64,000 nucleotides of DNA. It comes from Hymenopus coronatus. Lineage: Eukaryota > Arthropoda > Insecta > Mantodea > Hymenopodidae. The notes under the pieces were generated by a model. The model made no database searches and was not told where the DNA came from. It saw nothing but the letters and a program-made list of their open reading frames with translations. Position 1 is the first letter of the stretch, and each line of letters opens with the position of its first letter. This document shows, one piece after another, positions 45,253 through 54,564 of this stretch. The position numbers and the translations under genes were made by a program. Location of the stretch: NCBI GenBank assembly GCA_030762935.1, contig CM060892.1:90864827-90928826 (forward strand), given 5' to 3'.

Positions 45253-46921
45253 TTATGTGTTCCATTCACATGACTTTCTCTACATCTCTGTAAAACAAAT
45301 TACTGTCAATAAGCTTGTTCTTCTAACCGCTTCATGCTAATGAGATAAAAACAAGCGGAAACGGTCTTATTACTTAGTTCCTTATAAGTAGAAGGGAAGT
45401 AAGGCTAAACGGCAAAATCGGGATTCACATATTTTAAAATGTGGTTTGCTATGGGATTGAAATCAATTTCTTTGCGTGGCTAGCAGTTTGCAAGTTCCTG
45501 TATGAAAAAAGTAGTTTTTAAAACTGAAACCAATAACAAGTAATATCACGAAAACAGCCAACTTCAGGAAAAAATGTATGACATAAGTGTGTGCTCTAAG
45601 AAAATTCAATATTCATATATTATTAGTTTAATCATGAGTTTGTAATATTTAACATAAGAAATATATGCTCAGAGGAACGCAGTACCGTGGAGGGTAGAAA
45701 ATCTCTTTTGTATTCGTCAAGGATACAGACTTTGTTGAAAATAACACAAAGTTTAATGCATTAGGACCATAAGTAACAGCCTTTAAGAGGAAGTAAGGTA
45801 CTCTACCATTGGAACTGGAGAAAGGGCATTTTGCATTGTAGAACAAGGTCACGTGGGTGTAAAATAAAGAAAAATCCCCGATAGTCACGTGGTGATGACG
45901 CCACTTTATGCGCCCTTTTTCAGCCAATAAAAAAGGAGGGCAAAACTCGGACCTTTTTGTATATAAATGATTTGCGTACAAGAAACCAGGTTCAGAAGGT
46001 TCACTATGTAGGAAACCGCGTGTGGCCTAGTAAGACTCACAATAACACACACACACAAGGCTGGTAAGATTCACAATGTAGCTCACAGAGTTCAGAAGGT
46101 TCACAAGAGACTCACAGGCTCTTAAAGTAAGACACATCATGTAGGAAATCGCGCGCCATATATTGCAGAATATAAGGGTTTTGTAAATTAATCTGGCGGG
46201 CAATCATCATCGTGAATGTTACATGGACCGAGTAACTCCAGACTACAGTCATTAATGCAAAATTATAACAACGCCGTAAAAGTGCAATTTCTATATTATT
46301 TGAGTCTACCAACTGTGTTATACACCTGTGTCATTCTTTCCCCCCTGAGTAAGAGACAACTCGTGGTCTACTAAACAAGCTTAGCCGGTGCAACCAAGGG
46401 AACCTGCAAGGTATGTACACTTAATGTAGAGAAATTCACTAGCATTAACCCGCGACCAACTGACAGCGTCATACTGACACCACAACAATACCACGACATA
46501 TTGGCAGCCGAACATTGACGCTACCAAAATAAACTACGACAATATATACATTTTATTAAGCATATAAATGTAATATAAGAGATTTCAATCAAAATCTTTG
46601 GAGCCATTTTTGAGAAAATAAAGAATTTCGATATTTTTAAAGTAAATGGTAATTGGGGGTGGTGGATTTTCTTGAAAATATTAGTGTCGCATCCTTGGAA
46701 GTTACTGAACTTAAATATTAAGTTTGGTATTTAACGAGCTTTTCGTTTTTCAGTTATGGGGCCCACATACACACATACAAACACACATGAATATGCTTTT
46801 TCTGGATTCAGGGGATCCCAAACTATGTATTTACGGTGAAATCTCGTTATCGACTTTTTGGGTGCAATATAATACCTTCTCTATACTTTATGTAGATAGT
46901 GCTTGTAGAGAGAGTAAAATA
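45253..46921 (+). mobile_element. RF1 copy nested in RF1, split by a 0.9-kb insert
   Basis: Left 45253-45602: 'tatgtgttccattcacatga', 'ctttctctacatctctgtaa', to 'aaaaaatgtatgacataagt'. Right 46544-46921: 'tacattttattaagcatata', 'caatcaaaatctttggagcc', 'ggtggtggattttcttgaaa', hairpin 46885-46905 and 'agagagagtaaaa'. About 150 bp of RF1 are missing at the insert. It sits between 'ctaaaaatg' and 'ctttttttttt' of the older copy. Confidence 0.85.
45603..46543. mobile_element. Possible LTR-retroelement fragment in RF1
   Basis: About 940 bp of non-RF1 sequence. It contains a TATA-box-like TATATAAATG near 45959 with a polypurine-looking context downstream, repeated 'gttcagaaggttcac' words (45990 and 46088), and a segment ending 'accacgaca' followed by 'TTGGCAGCCGAACATTGAC' (about 46503). 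The last resembles a retroelement primer binding site placed just after an LTR ending in CA. No gag or pol frame was found and no second LTR was identified. The assignment is tentative. Confidence 0.3.
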
Positions 46922-47037
46922 GTTATCTTTTTTTTTTAATTCAGGGGAGCCTAAAACGTGTATTTTCAGTGAAGTATAGTTATCGATTTTTGGGTGAAAT
47001 GCAACACCTTCTCTACCTATGTATTACGTACCAAGTT

Positions 47038-47285
47038 TTTTGGGTAGTGTTTAACTCCCACTTTTACTACTTGTGGCACCGGAGGCAATGACACTGGTGA
47101 TACATGGAATGGAGATGGAGCACCGGTGGAATGCGATGGCGAGAGAAACCGAAGAACCCGTAGAAAACCGTCCCCTGCGCCGCTTTCACCACCACAAATC
47201 ACACAAGCGGTCGCTTGGAATCGAACCCGAGCCGTCTAGGTGAGAGGCAAGTGGTCTAACCACTCGGCCCCGACGCGGCCCACGA
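47038..47285 (-). mobile_element. tRNA-derived SINE, type B, clean target duplication
   Basis: On the minus strand: 'ggccgcgtcggggccgagtg', 'gttagaccacttgcctctca', B box GGGTTCGATTCC, 'gtggtggtgaaagcggcgca', 'ttctacgggttcttcggttt', 'cattccatgtatcaccagtg', tail 'gggagttaaacactaccca' and five As. It is flanked by ACCAAGTT at 47030-47037 and 47286-47293. Removing the SINE and one duplicate restores the RF1 end (hairpin then 'gagaaagta'). Confidence 0.93.
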
Positions 47286-47302
47286 ACCAAGTTGAGAAAG
47301 TA

Positions 47303-47688
47303 AAACAGATTCAAGAAGGTTATGGAACAAAAAGCTAGAGCAAGACCAGTTGATACAAATTAGTTGAGGAAAAAGACTGGGCGAGGTTTCTAGAGTCATG
47401 ACGGTGACAAATGGACCATCAAAATCACAAAGTTATGTCTTACCTGGTATCACGTCAAGCATGCCGAGGCCGAGGCGGTAAATCCACTGCCATAAAACGC
47501 TTACATTCTGTTACACTGTACTTGAGGGAATCTCAGATTTTACGACCCTTTCGCTGTGGAAGGTGAGAACCTCAAGTAACTAGTCTTCACATAAACGATG
47601 CTGATTTCGTCGAGTATAAATTCCTTAAACGTAGCTTAATGTGCACTAAAGCCTACTTTCACAAAGTTTTCGCTGCTTTTAGAAAAAT
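47303..47688. other. Unassigned DNA
   Basis: About 390 bp, less AT-rich than the RF1 sequence on either side. No element or gene recognised. Confidence 0.45.
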
Positions 47689-48440
47689 ATGTTGTAATCC
47701 ATTCACATGACTTTCTCCACATCTCTGCAGCAGATTATTGTTAAAAATCTTGTTTATTATCTACTTCATACTAATCGATATAAGCATTAACAGAAATGGT
47801 CTTATTACTTGCTCTCTTGCAAGTAGCAAAGAAATAACAGTCAAATATTTTAAAAGCTGGTTGTCATTTAGTTGAAAACTGTTACTTTGCATGGCCAGGT
47901 GTTTACAAATGTTTGTATGGGAAAAGTATTCTAAAACTGAAACCAAAATGTACAAGACATAAATTGTGTGTTTTAAGAGCTCCACATTTATTGTGTAGTA
48001 AGATTTTATCAGTCTCTTACCGTTTACCTGTTATGCAAAATTCAGAAAAATACATCCAAAATAAAGAGGTCTACAGAGGCTATTCCCATAAATGTTAACA
48101 AATACATCTTAATTGTTATGCAAGAATTTTTAAAATGCGGCATTTTAATCAATATCGTTAGAAGCAATTTTGAGCAAATCTACATTTTGACAATTTTTTC
48201 CATGTAAAGAGTAGTTTGGGTTGGAGAAATTTTCCTCAAAATCCTAGTGTCGCATCCTTGGAAGACACTAAACTTAAATACCTTTTTCTAAAAATGCTAT
48301 GTACCACGTACTAGATGGAAAAAGTAAAAAAGTAAAAATGATTTTTTAGATACAAAGGATCCTAAAACGTGTAATCTCGGTATAGAATATTTGGGTGGAG
48401 TGCAATTACCTTCTCTACCTATGTATCATGTACAAAAAAT
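47689..48440 (+). mobile_element. RF1 copy with a second, solo terminus inside
   Basis: Start 'gttgtaatccattcacatga', 'ctttctccacatctctgcag'. All 5' and middle blocks are present to 'ggaagacactaaacttaaat'. Next is 'acctttttctaaaaatg', then about 40 bp of an RF1-like end ('ctatgtaccacgtactagat', 'ggaaaaagtaaa') and the true 3' block ('cctaaaacgtgtaatctcgg') with the hairpin at 48410-48432. The internal solo end suggests a decayed or excised nested copy at the same 'ctaaaaatg' site used at 45252. Confidence 0.85.
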
Positions 48441-48445
48441 AAAAT

Positions 48446-49172
48446 TCGGATGTGTTCCATTCACATTACTTTCTCTATCTGTTCTGCAAACAAACTGTCC
48501 TTACGAAAGAATATTGTTTTATCTGCATCTTGCAAATCCAGATAAGCATTAGTAGAATTGCTCTTATTGTGTAGTTCCTTAAAAGTAGGTGTTTTGGAGA
48601 TTGCGCTATGTTAAAGCATTAATCAAATGTTTTAAAGCTCTCGATATGCGATTGTCATTAAAGCTCCTTCTTTATATGGAAAGAAAGAACCACTACTGAC
48701 GACTACCTGTTTGAGAAACGTATAAGTATTTTAAAATTGAAATATATAACAAGGAATATCTTGGGAAGTTGTTAAACTCTAGTGAAAACAATTTATATCT
48801 GATACATTGCGTGTTTCAAGGAGATCTACATATTTTGTGATGTAAGCGTTTTGCTATCTTTTCTTTTTACCTGTTACACAAAAGTCGTCCAGAATGCTTC
48901 TAGGAAATTTAATATATGGATTCGATTTGTGATAAAAATCTGAAATATACAGTATTTTAGTCAAAACCATTAAAGCCATTTTTGAGAAATCCAATTTTTT
49001 TAAAACATTTTGCAAGTAAAGAATAATTGTGGACAGGTGGCTTTTTCTTAATTTTTTTTCTTGCATCCTTGAAAGATATTTAACGCACTTTTCGTATTTG
49101 AGTTATGTTTCCAACAGTCAGATTGAGAGACACACATACACGGGCCTTTTTTCTAATATATTTTGTATTTTA
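48446..49172 (+). mobile_element. RF1 copy lacking its hairpin end
   Basis: Start TCGGATGTGTTCCATTCAC. Blocks continue to 'gtaaagaataattgtggaca', 'tgcatccttgaaagatattt', 'cacacatacacgggcctttt', 'ttctaatata', where RF1 similarity ends. About 120 bp of the 3' end are absent. Confidence 0.88.
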
Positions 49173-49885
49173 TATTAATTTGTAGATGTGATTAACATAT
49201 TTCTATTCAAAGACTCACAAATAATACTTCATAATAGATACGTACAACTAAATGGAATAGAATGCTCATTATGTTAAATCTGTGTTTCCCGTTCTGTTCA
49301 TTATTACGCCGTTATCTTTCTATAAGACTCATGTATATTTACCGCTATGGGCAGCTAAAATTGGTGCAGTAATTATTGATTACACCTGACGTTTGCATTG
49401 CAATTAATTTTACATCAATATCGGCGAGACTCTTCGCGAATGTACCTTGTTAGATATGGATATAGGATTTTGCCTTATAATATTTAATTTTTAAAATGAA
49501 TTTCTTTAACATTATTTGTTGATCAAATTTGTTTATATGTCTGTTTTTTTCTATTTTTCGGGAAGTATTACGACACTCCCCACTAAAGTCTATTCTGTGG
49601 TTCTAAAACATAAGCATAATCACGAGAAGTAATATGATAACAAGATAAACCACGTTCTTTTCAACTCTTTAACTTTTCAAATTTAATCCTTTCTTGTATC
49701 CACACCCTGACTGTTTTGCTTCTAAAAATAATTGAGGCAACCTGTCGTCAAATGCACTTTCAGAAGAATTTCTGCAGTATTGCTAAACAGGGGTTATTTA
49801 CCATTGTATTTATATTTTTATGCAAACAATGTGTTTGTTTCTTAAAATTGCATCATTTTTACTTGTTCAAACAAATACTATTGTA
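49173..49885. other. Unassigned, very AT-rich DNA
   Basis: About 710 bp. No recognised repeat or gene. Confidence 0.45.
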
Positions 49886-50326
49886 AATATATAGTAGATA
49901 GAAAAGGTATTGTATTCTATCCAAGCACCCAATAGCAAGCTTTCACTGGGAATGCATGTTTTGTGGAAACCTGAATCCGAAAAGGGCATTTTAAGAAAAC
50001 TGGCCTTAGATGTGTCTGTGGACAGCATAACTCAAAACGGAAAGGCGTTAAATACCAAACATGACATTCAGGGTTTTCAACGATGCAACACTAACATTTT
50101 TAGGGAAATCTCTCAACCGCAATCCACCCATCATATGTAAAAATGTTATAAAATATATGTTTTCCCAAAAATGTCTAACGATTTTGGTTAAAATGCGGGC
50201 TATTAAAGATATATAGCTACAAATATAACTTGAATTTTATTTTATCAGCCTTTGAGGACCTTTTCATTTTTATGACTTGTACATAACAGAGAAACCGTAA
50301 GAGATACTGCACTAACTACACAAAAA

Positions 50327-50544
50327 TCTGATGTATTCCATTGATATGACTTTCTCTACATCTCTGCAACAACTTATTTTTAGAAAGCTTATGCTTCCAT
50401 TTATTTCATTACTTATTACTTGCAAATAAAGACTATTTCTGCTACCTTTTTCTCGATTAGCATGAAGTAAATAGAAGCAAAACTTTTGTAACAATAATTT
50501 GCTGCAGAGATGTAGAAAAAGTCATATGAATGGAAGACATCAGA
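50327..50544. mobile_element. Short foldback derivative of RF1
   Basis: 218 bp. The left arm (50327-50409) starts TCTGATGTATTCCATTGATA and matches the reverse complement of the right end, which finishes 'catatgaatggaagacatcaga'. The arms share about 80 bp with modest divergence, including the ACTTTCTCTACATCTCTGC word and the 'aagcttatgcttccattta' word. Both ends are therefore the RF1 TC terminus, and the hairpin terminus is absent. It sits after the 'acacaaaaa' run of an RF1 copy. Confidence 0.75.
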
Positions 50545-50548
50545 TTTT

Positions 50549-51292
50549 TCTTTATCTACTCGTACTATGTACCTGGTGTGTAGAGAAGGTATTGCATTTC
50601 ACCCAAAAATTCGATACCGAGATTTCATCGGAAATACATGTTTTGGGTGCCCATGAATCCAAACAATAGCATTTCTGGAAAATGATGATGATGATGATGA
50701 TGATGATGTGTGTGTGTGTGTGTGTCTCTCTGTGGACAGCATAGCTCAAAAACTAAACTTCTGTTGAATACCATCACATGACAATTTTGATTGAAATATC
50801 GTATATTAAAAATAAAATGTATATCTTGAATTTTCCGGGAATAGCCTCTGAAGACTATTTCATTAGGATGAATTTTACGGAATTTTGCATAACTGCTCAA
50901 CCGTAAGAGATGGGCAAAAGCTTACCACACAAAAAGTGTAGAGCACGTTAAAACACACAGTTTATGTTGTATACATTTTTTTTTCGCGGAGTTGATCGTT
51001 TTTAGGTATTCCTTGTTTTTGGTTTCAGCTTTGAAAAACTTATACTTTTTTCATAAAGGAATTATGTCTACTGTCCATAGAAACTTAAGAACTTCAGTCA
51101 CATTGAAACCAGCTTTTGACTATCACTTTAACCTTATTTCCCTTATTTCCTTTCTGCTTGCATGGAAGTAAGAAATAAGACTATTTCTGCCAATTATTAA
51201 TCGATGAGCATGAAGTAAAAAGAACCAAAAACTTTTTAACAATAATTTGTTGCAGAGATGTGGAGAAAGCAATAAGAATGGAACACATCAGA
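50549..51292 (-). mobile_element. RF1 copy with ATG-repeat expansion
   Basis: 'ctttatctactcgtactatg', 'gaaggtattgcatttcaccc', an (ATG)n tract at 50683-50708 followed by TG and TCTC at the microsatellite position, 'ggacagcatagctcaaaaac'. About 100 bp are deleted after 'gttgaatacca'. Then 'ttttgattgaaatatcgtat', 'taagagatgggcaaaagctt', 'ccagcttttgactatcactt', ending 'aataagaatggaacacatca' and 'ga'. Confidence 0.9.
50683..50724. repeat. (ATG)n(TG)n simple tract in RF1
   Basis: Eight or nine ATG units followed by TG units. It replaces the simple TG block of other copies and shows that this site in RF1 is microsatellite-prone. Confidence 0.92.
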
Positions 51293-51638
51293 TTTTTTTG
51301 TGTGGGGTTATCTATTTTCGAGATACCTCCTTCTTGTTAATTTAAGTTTTAAAATTAATCAAGGTTTACATATACAGTAATCCGTTTTTATTTTATTTTA
51401 CTGTTGGCAATATTAAGAGAACTGAATTTCAATTACATAGCAATCAGCTTTTAAGAGATTGACAACTGATTTAGTCCAGTGTTTTCCTTTGTTTCCCTTC
51501 TAATTACAAGAAACTAAGTAATAAGAAAGCTTTTGTTAATATTTATCTTGATTAGCATATATTAATTAGAAGAATAAGTTTTGAAGAATATTTTTTCGGA
51601 ATAGATAGACATTTGAAAGGAAACGTCAGATTTATTAT

Positions 51639-52352
51639 TCATTTGAATTGTTCGATTGAGGGTGTAATGTACACTTTAGGTCCCAAACTCAGCTGTAATA
51701 CAGCGCCTTTGATACAAATAACTATTTTTCCAGATGTGCACTTATCCTGCTGAGTTTCGTATCCCTATAGCATGGTTTTGATCCTCCACAATTTCGAGGT
51801 CCAGTTCAGAATTTGCCATTTTACTCTAGGTAGTGTCTGCCAAGTCCCCATTTTGATTCACTTGTGAATCACCAGGTTCGGGTCTTCTGACGTCGACAAT
51901 AATCATAAAACTTGTTTGTTATGGTGACACGAACTTCCAGGGTCAGCGGTTACCACGTTCAAACTTATCACATCAGTGAGCGCTGTGGGTGAACTTTGTC
52001 CCTCTTAATCAACTCAGTTGTGCTTTACAGGTATGGATAATTCATTCACCCTCGGTACTACTGAGCCCACAAGTGTTTGACATTTCAAATCTTCTAATGA
52101 GTTTGATGATGAGCAGCTGATTTGAGTGCAGCGTTGCACATTTCATAACGTACTCGAGACAGAAAAGCCGTTAGGGCCAAATATAAATCATCTTATGCGG
52201 ATAACTACGAACACAATCAAGTAGCAGACAGTAAACTTCCAAACTGTCACATTTGCTACTTGTTCTTCTACAATTATTTCCCCTCCCACTTATTAAACAA
52301 GATAAACATTCATTATACTTATAAACATTAAGGCTAATGCGAAATCAGATTT
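51639..52352. other. Unassigned DNA
   Basis: About 710 bp. Slightly GC-richer than its surroundings at 51700-52150, with no element or domain recognised. Confidence 0.45.
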
Positions 52353-53760
52353 TTACATTCTATAGCGCGTATGTACAATGTACAGAAGGATTGCATTCCA
52401 CCCGAAAATTCTATAATGAGATTTCACCGGAAATACATGCTTTGAGGATCCCTGATTAAAAGAAAAGCATTTTTCAAAAAGGTCAGTCTGTATATGTGTG
52501 TAAACAGCATAACTCAAAAACGAAAAGTCCATTAAAAACCAAACTTGTTATTTAAGTTTAGTATCTTGGTATGCGACAGGAAGCTTTTAAAAAAAAAAAA
52601 ATTTCCCACTTCAAACTACCCTTTACATGCAACATTTTTCTAAATTTTTAATTTTCTAAAAAATGGTCCAAAACATTTTGATTAAAATGCCGTATTAAAG
52701 ATGATTATGGCAAATAAAACGTATATGTTGAATTTCTAGGGAATAGCTCCTGAAGTCCTCTTCATTCTGGATGACTTTTGTATAACTGGTAAACCGTAAA
52801 AGATAAACTAAGCTTACCACACAAAAATCTGATGTGTTCATTCACATGACTTTCTCTACAGCTCTGCAACAAATTGTAGTTAAAAAGTTTATGCTTCTAT
52901 TTACTTCATGCTAATCTAGAAAAATTAGTAGAAATACTCTTATTACTTTCTTCCTTGTATGTAGAAAGGAAATAAGGGACTAGCATAGGTTAAAGCGATA
53001 GTCAAAAGCTGGTTACTATGTGACTGAAGTTCTTTTGTATGAACATGAGTTGACAAATTCCTGTATGAGAAAAGTTAAGATTTTCGAACCTGAAAACAAA
53101 AACAAGGAATATCTCAAAAATGACCAACTCCAAGAAAAATTCTATACAGCATAAATTGTGTATTTTAATGTGCTCTATATTTTTGTGTGGTAAGCTCTTG
53201 TCTATCTCTTACGGTTTAGCAGTTATACAAAATTCCGGAAAATTCACTCAGAATAAAGTAGTCTTCAGAGCCTATTCCCAGAAAATTCAAAATATACATT
53301 TTATTTGTCAGGTAAATATCTTTAATATACGATATTTTAATCAAAATCGTTAGCGCCATTTATCAGAAAATCAAAATTTTCGAAAACATTTCCATGTAAA
53401 GGGTAGTTTGGGGTGGAGGAATTTTTCTCAAAATCTTCGTGTTGCATCCCTGGAAGATTTTAAACTTAAATACCAAGTTTGGTATTTTACCGACTTTTCG
53501 TTTTTGAGTTATCGTGTTCACAGACACACGGACACACAGACATACGGACACACACATCACACACGGACCTTTTTCCCAAAATGCTTTTTTTAGATATAGG
53601 GGACCCTAAAACATATATTTCCGGTGAAATCTCGGTATGGACTTTTTTGGTGGAGTGCGATACCTTCTCTATACACCATGTACATAGTTCGTATAGCGAA
53701 AGTAAAAAATGCAGAACTCATTAAAATGCTGAGAATATTGATCTTTGAAATGATCTAAAT
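52353..53760 (-). mobile_element. RF1 copy split cleanly by another RF1 copy
   Basis: The left piece, 52353-52827, runs from the hairpin end ('gtatgtacaatgtacagaag') to 'gcttaccacacaaaaa'. The right piece, from 53710, resumes 'tgcagaactcattaaaatgc', which is exactly the next RF1 word in intact copies ('tgtagagcacgttaaaacac'). It then fades by about 53760. Confidence 0.85.
52828..53709 (+). mobile_element. RF1 reference copy, complete, inserted in RF1
   Basis: 882 bp starting TCTGATGTGTTCATTCACA immediately after five As and ending 'gcgaaagtaaaaaa' immediately before TGCAG. All blocks are present: 'aatagtcaaaagctggtta' region, 'ggaatatctcaaaaatgacc', 'agcagttatacaaaattccg', 'ttttaatcaaaatcgttagc', 'ggggtggaggaatttttctc', 'tcttcgtgttgcatccctgg', 'tcgtttttgagttatcgtgt', CA block 53520-53568, 'cggacctttttcccaaaatg', 'tatttccggtgaaatctcgg', hairpin 'accatgtacatagttcg'. 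Because the target is itself RF1, the insertion point is exactly defined. Confidence 0.95.
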
Positions 53761-54564
53761 TGTGTGTTTCGGTGTTCTCCGGGTGAGATTGCCACAAGGA
53801 TCAGTAGTGTTGACTGAGAAGATGACTTCTTGTTTACATATTGATAATGTAGCTGGTGATGAATTTCGTGTCTGACGTTTTTTCGGATCCTGCCAAGAGC
53901 TCCTGACGAGAATCTCCAAAGTTAAAACTGACATCGCCTGTTGATTACCCATGCATTAAAATGGTGGTTGTTTATTGGTTTGGCTAGCTCAAGGTGTTCT
54001 AATTTAAGAGCATGGGATGTATATCGGAGATGTCTTAAGTCGTGGACGTAACTAAATGATACGGCGAGACACGACATTCTTATACAGACGTTTACTTTTA
54101 TCATCTTGTAGTAATGATTACATACGAACGGCGTTGCTTAACAGAAACTGCGAGACAAAGACAAAGTGACACACACTCAGAAATAATACAGGAATGGAAC
54201 GTCGTAACAGTTACTTCACTAGCCTTATCAACTACAAAAATAAAATAAGATGTCCTAAGTGATCCACATTGTTCTTAAGCACGCGCAAATTCCTTGCGTT
54301 TGTGAAAACTGGAGTTGAACTTCTCTCTCACTCACTCCTCCTTTTTAGAAGATAATGCTCGGTCAGTCGATGTGAAACAGCGAACGATACTTTTTTTTTT
54401 TCTTTTCTTTTTTTTTCAAAGGAGACACTGGCAGGAATTTGGTACAGATAGTGAGGTCCCGCAGAATCACCTTCGTTAGTCAATGTCATTAAGTGCTTTT
54501 GCAGAAGGAAGGAGCTTTAAAAGGAGGTGATCTAGTTCCGCAGACATTGCCGAAGTACTGAAAG
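53761..54564. other. Unassigned DNA, moderate composition
   Basis: About 800 bp without RF1. Minus-strand frames (53755-53952, 53922-54104) overlap but show no domain. A T/CT-rich tract lies at 54390-54418. 54490-54545 contains a G-rich word 'ttaaaaggaggtgatctagt'. Not classified. Confidence 0.4.

Larger units (their letters stand above)
43377..47302 (+). mobile_element. RF1 copy split by several later insertions
   Basis: Host in four pieces. 43377-44080 runs from the start to 'tttttgaattatcgtgtgcg', 'catacaga'. 45219-45252 is 'aatcacacataaacacggac' and 'ctttttctaaaaatg'. 46922-47029 is 'ttttttttaattcaggggag' to 'accttctctacctatgtatt', 'acgt'. 47294-47302 is 'gagaaagta'. The gaps hold SINE D plus repeat E, a complete RF1 copy, and a SINE B with clean duplication. 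The pieces join in consensus order with almost no loss. Confidence 0.85.
49886..51638 (-). mobile_element. RF1 copy split by a foldback and another RF1 copy
   Basis: Left piece 49886-50326: decayed hairpin, 'aaggtattgtattctatcca', 'gacagcataactcaaaacgg', 'gaaaccgtaagagata', 'ctaactacacaaaaa'. Right piece 51293-51638: 'gtgtggggttatctattttc', 'gagatacctccttcttgtta', 'taagagattgacaactgatt', 'aactaagtaataagaaagct', 'gatagacatttgaaaggaaa', 'cgtcaga'. Between them lie the 50327-50544 foldback and a minus RF1 copy. About 55 bp around 'tgtagagcacgttaaaacac' are missing, so joining the two pieces as one host is inferred. Confidence 0.7.
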
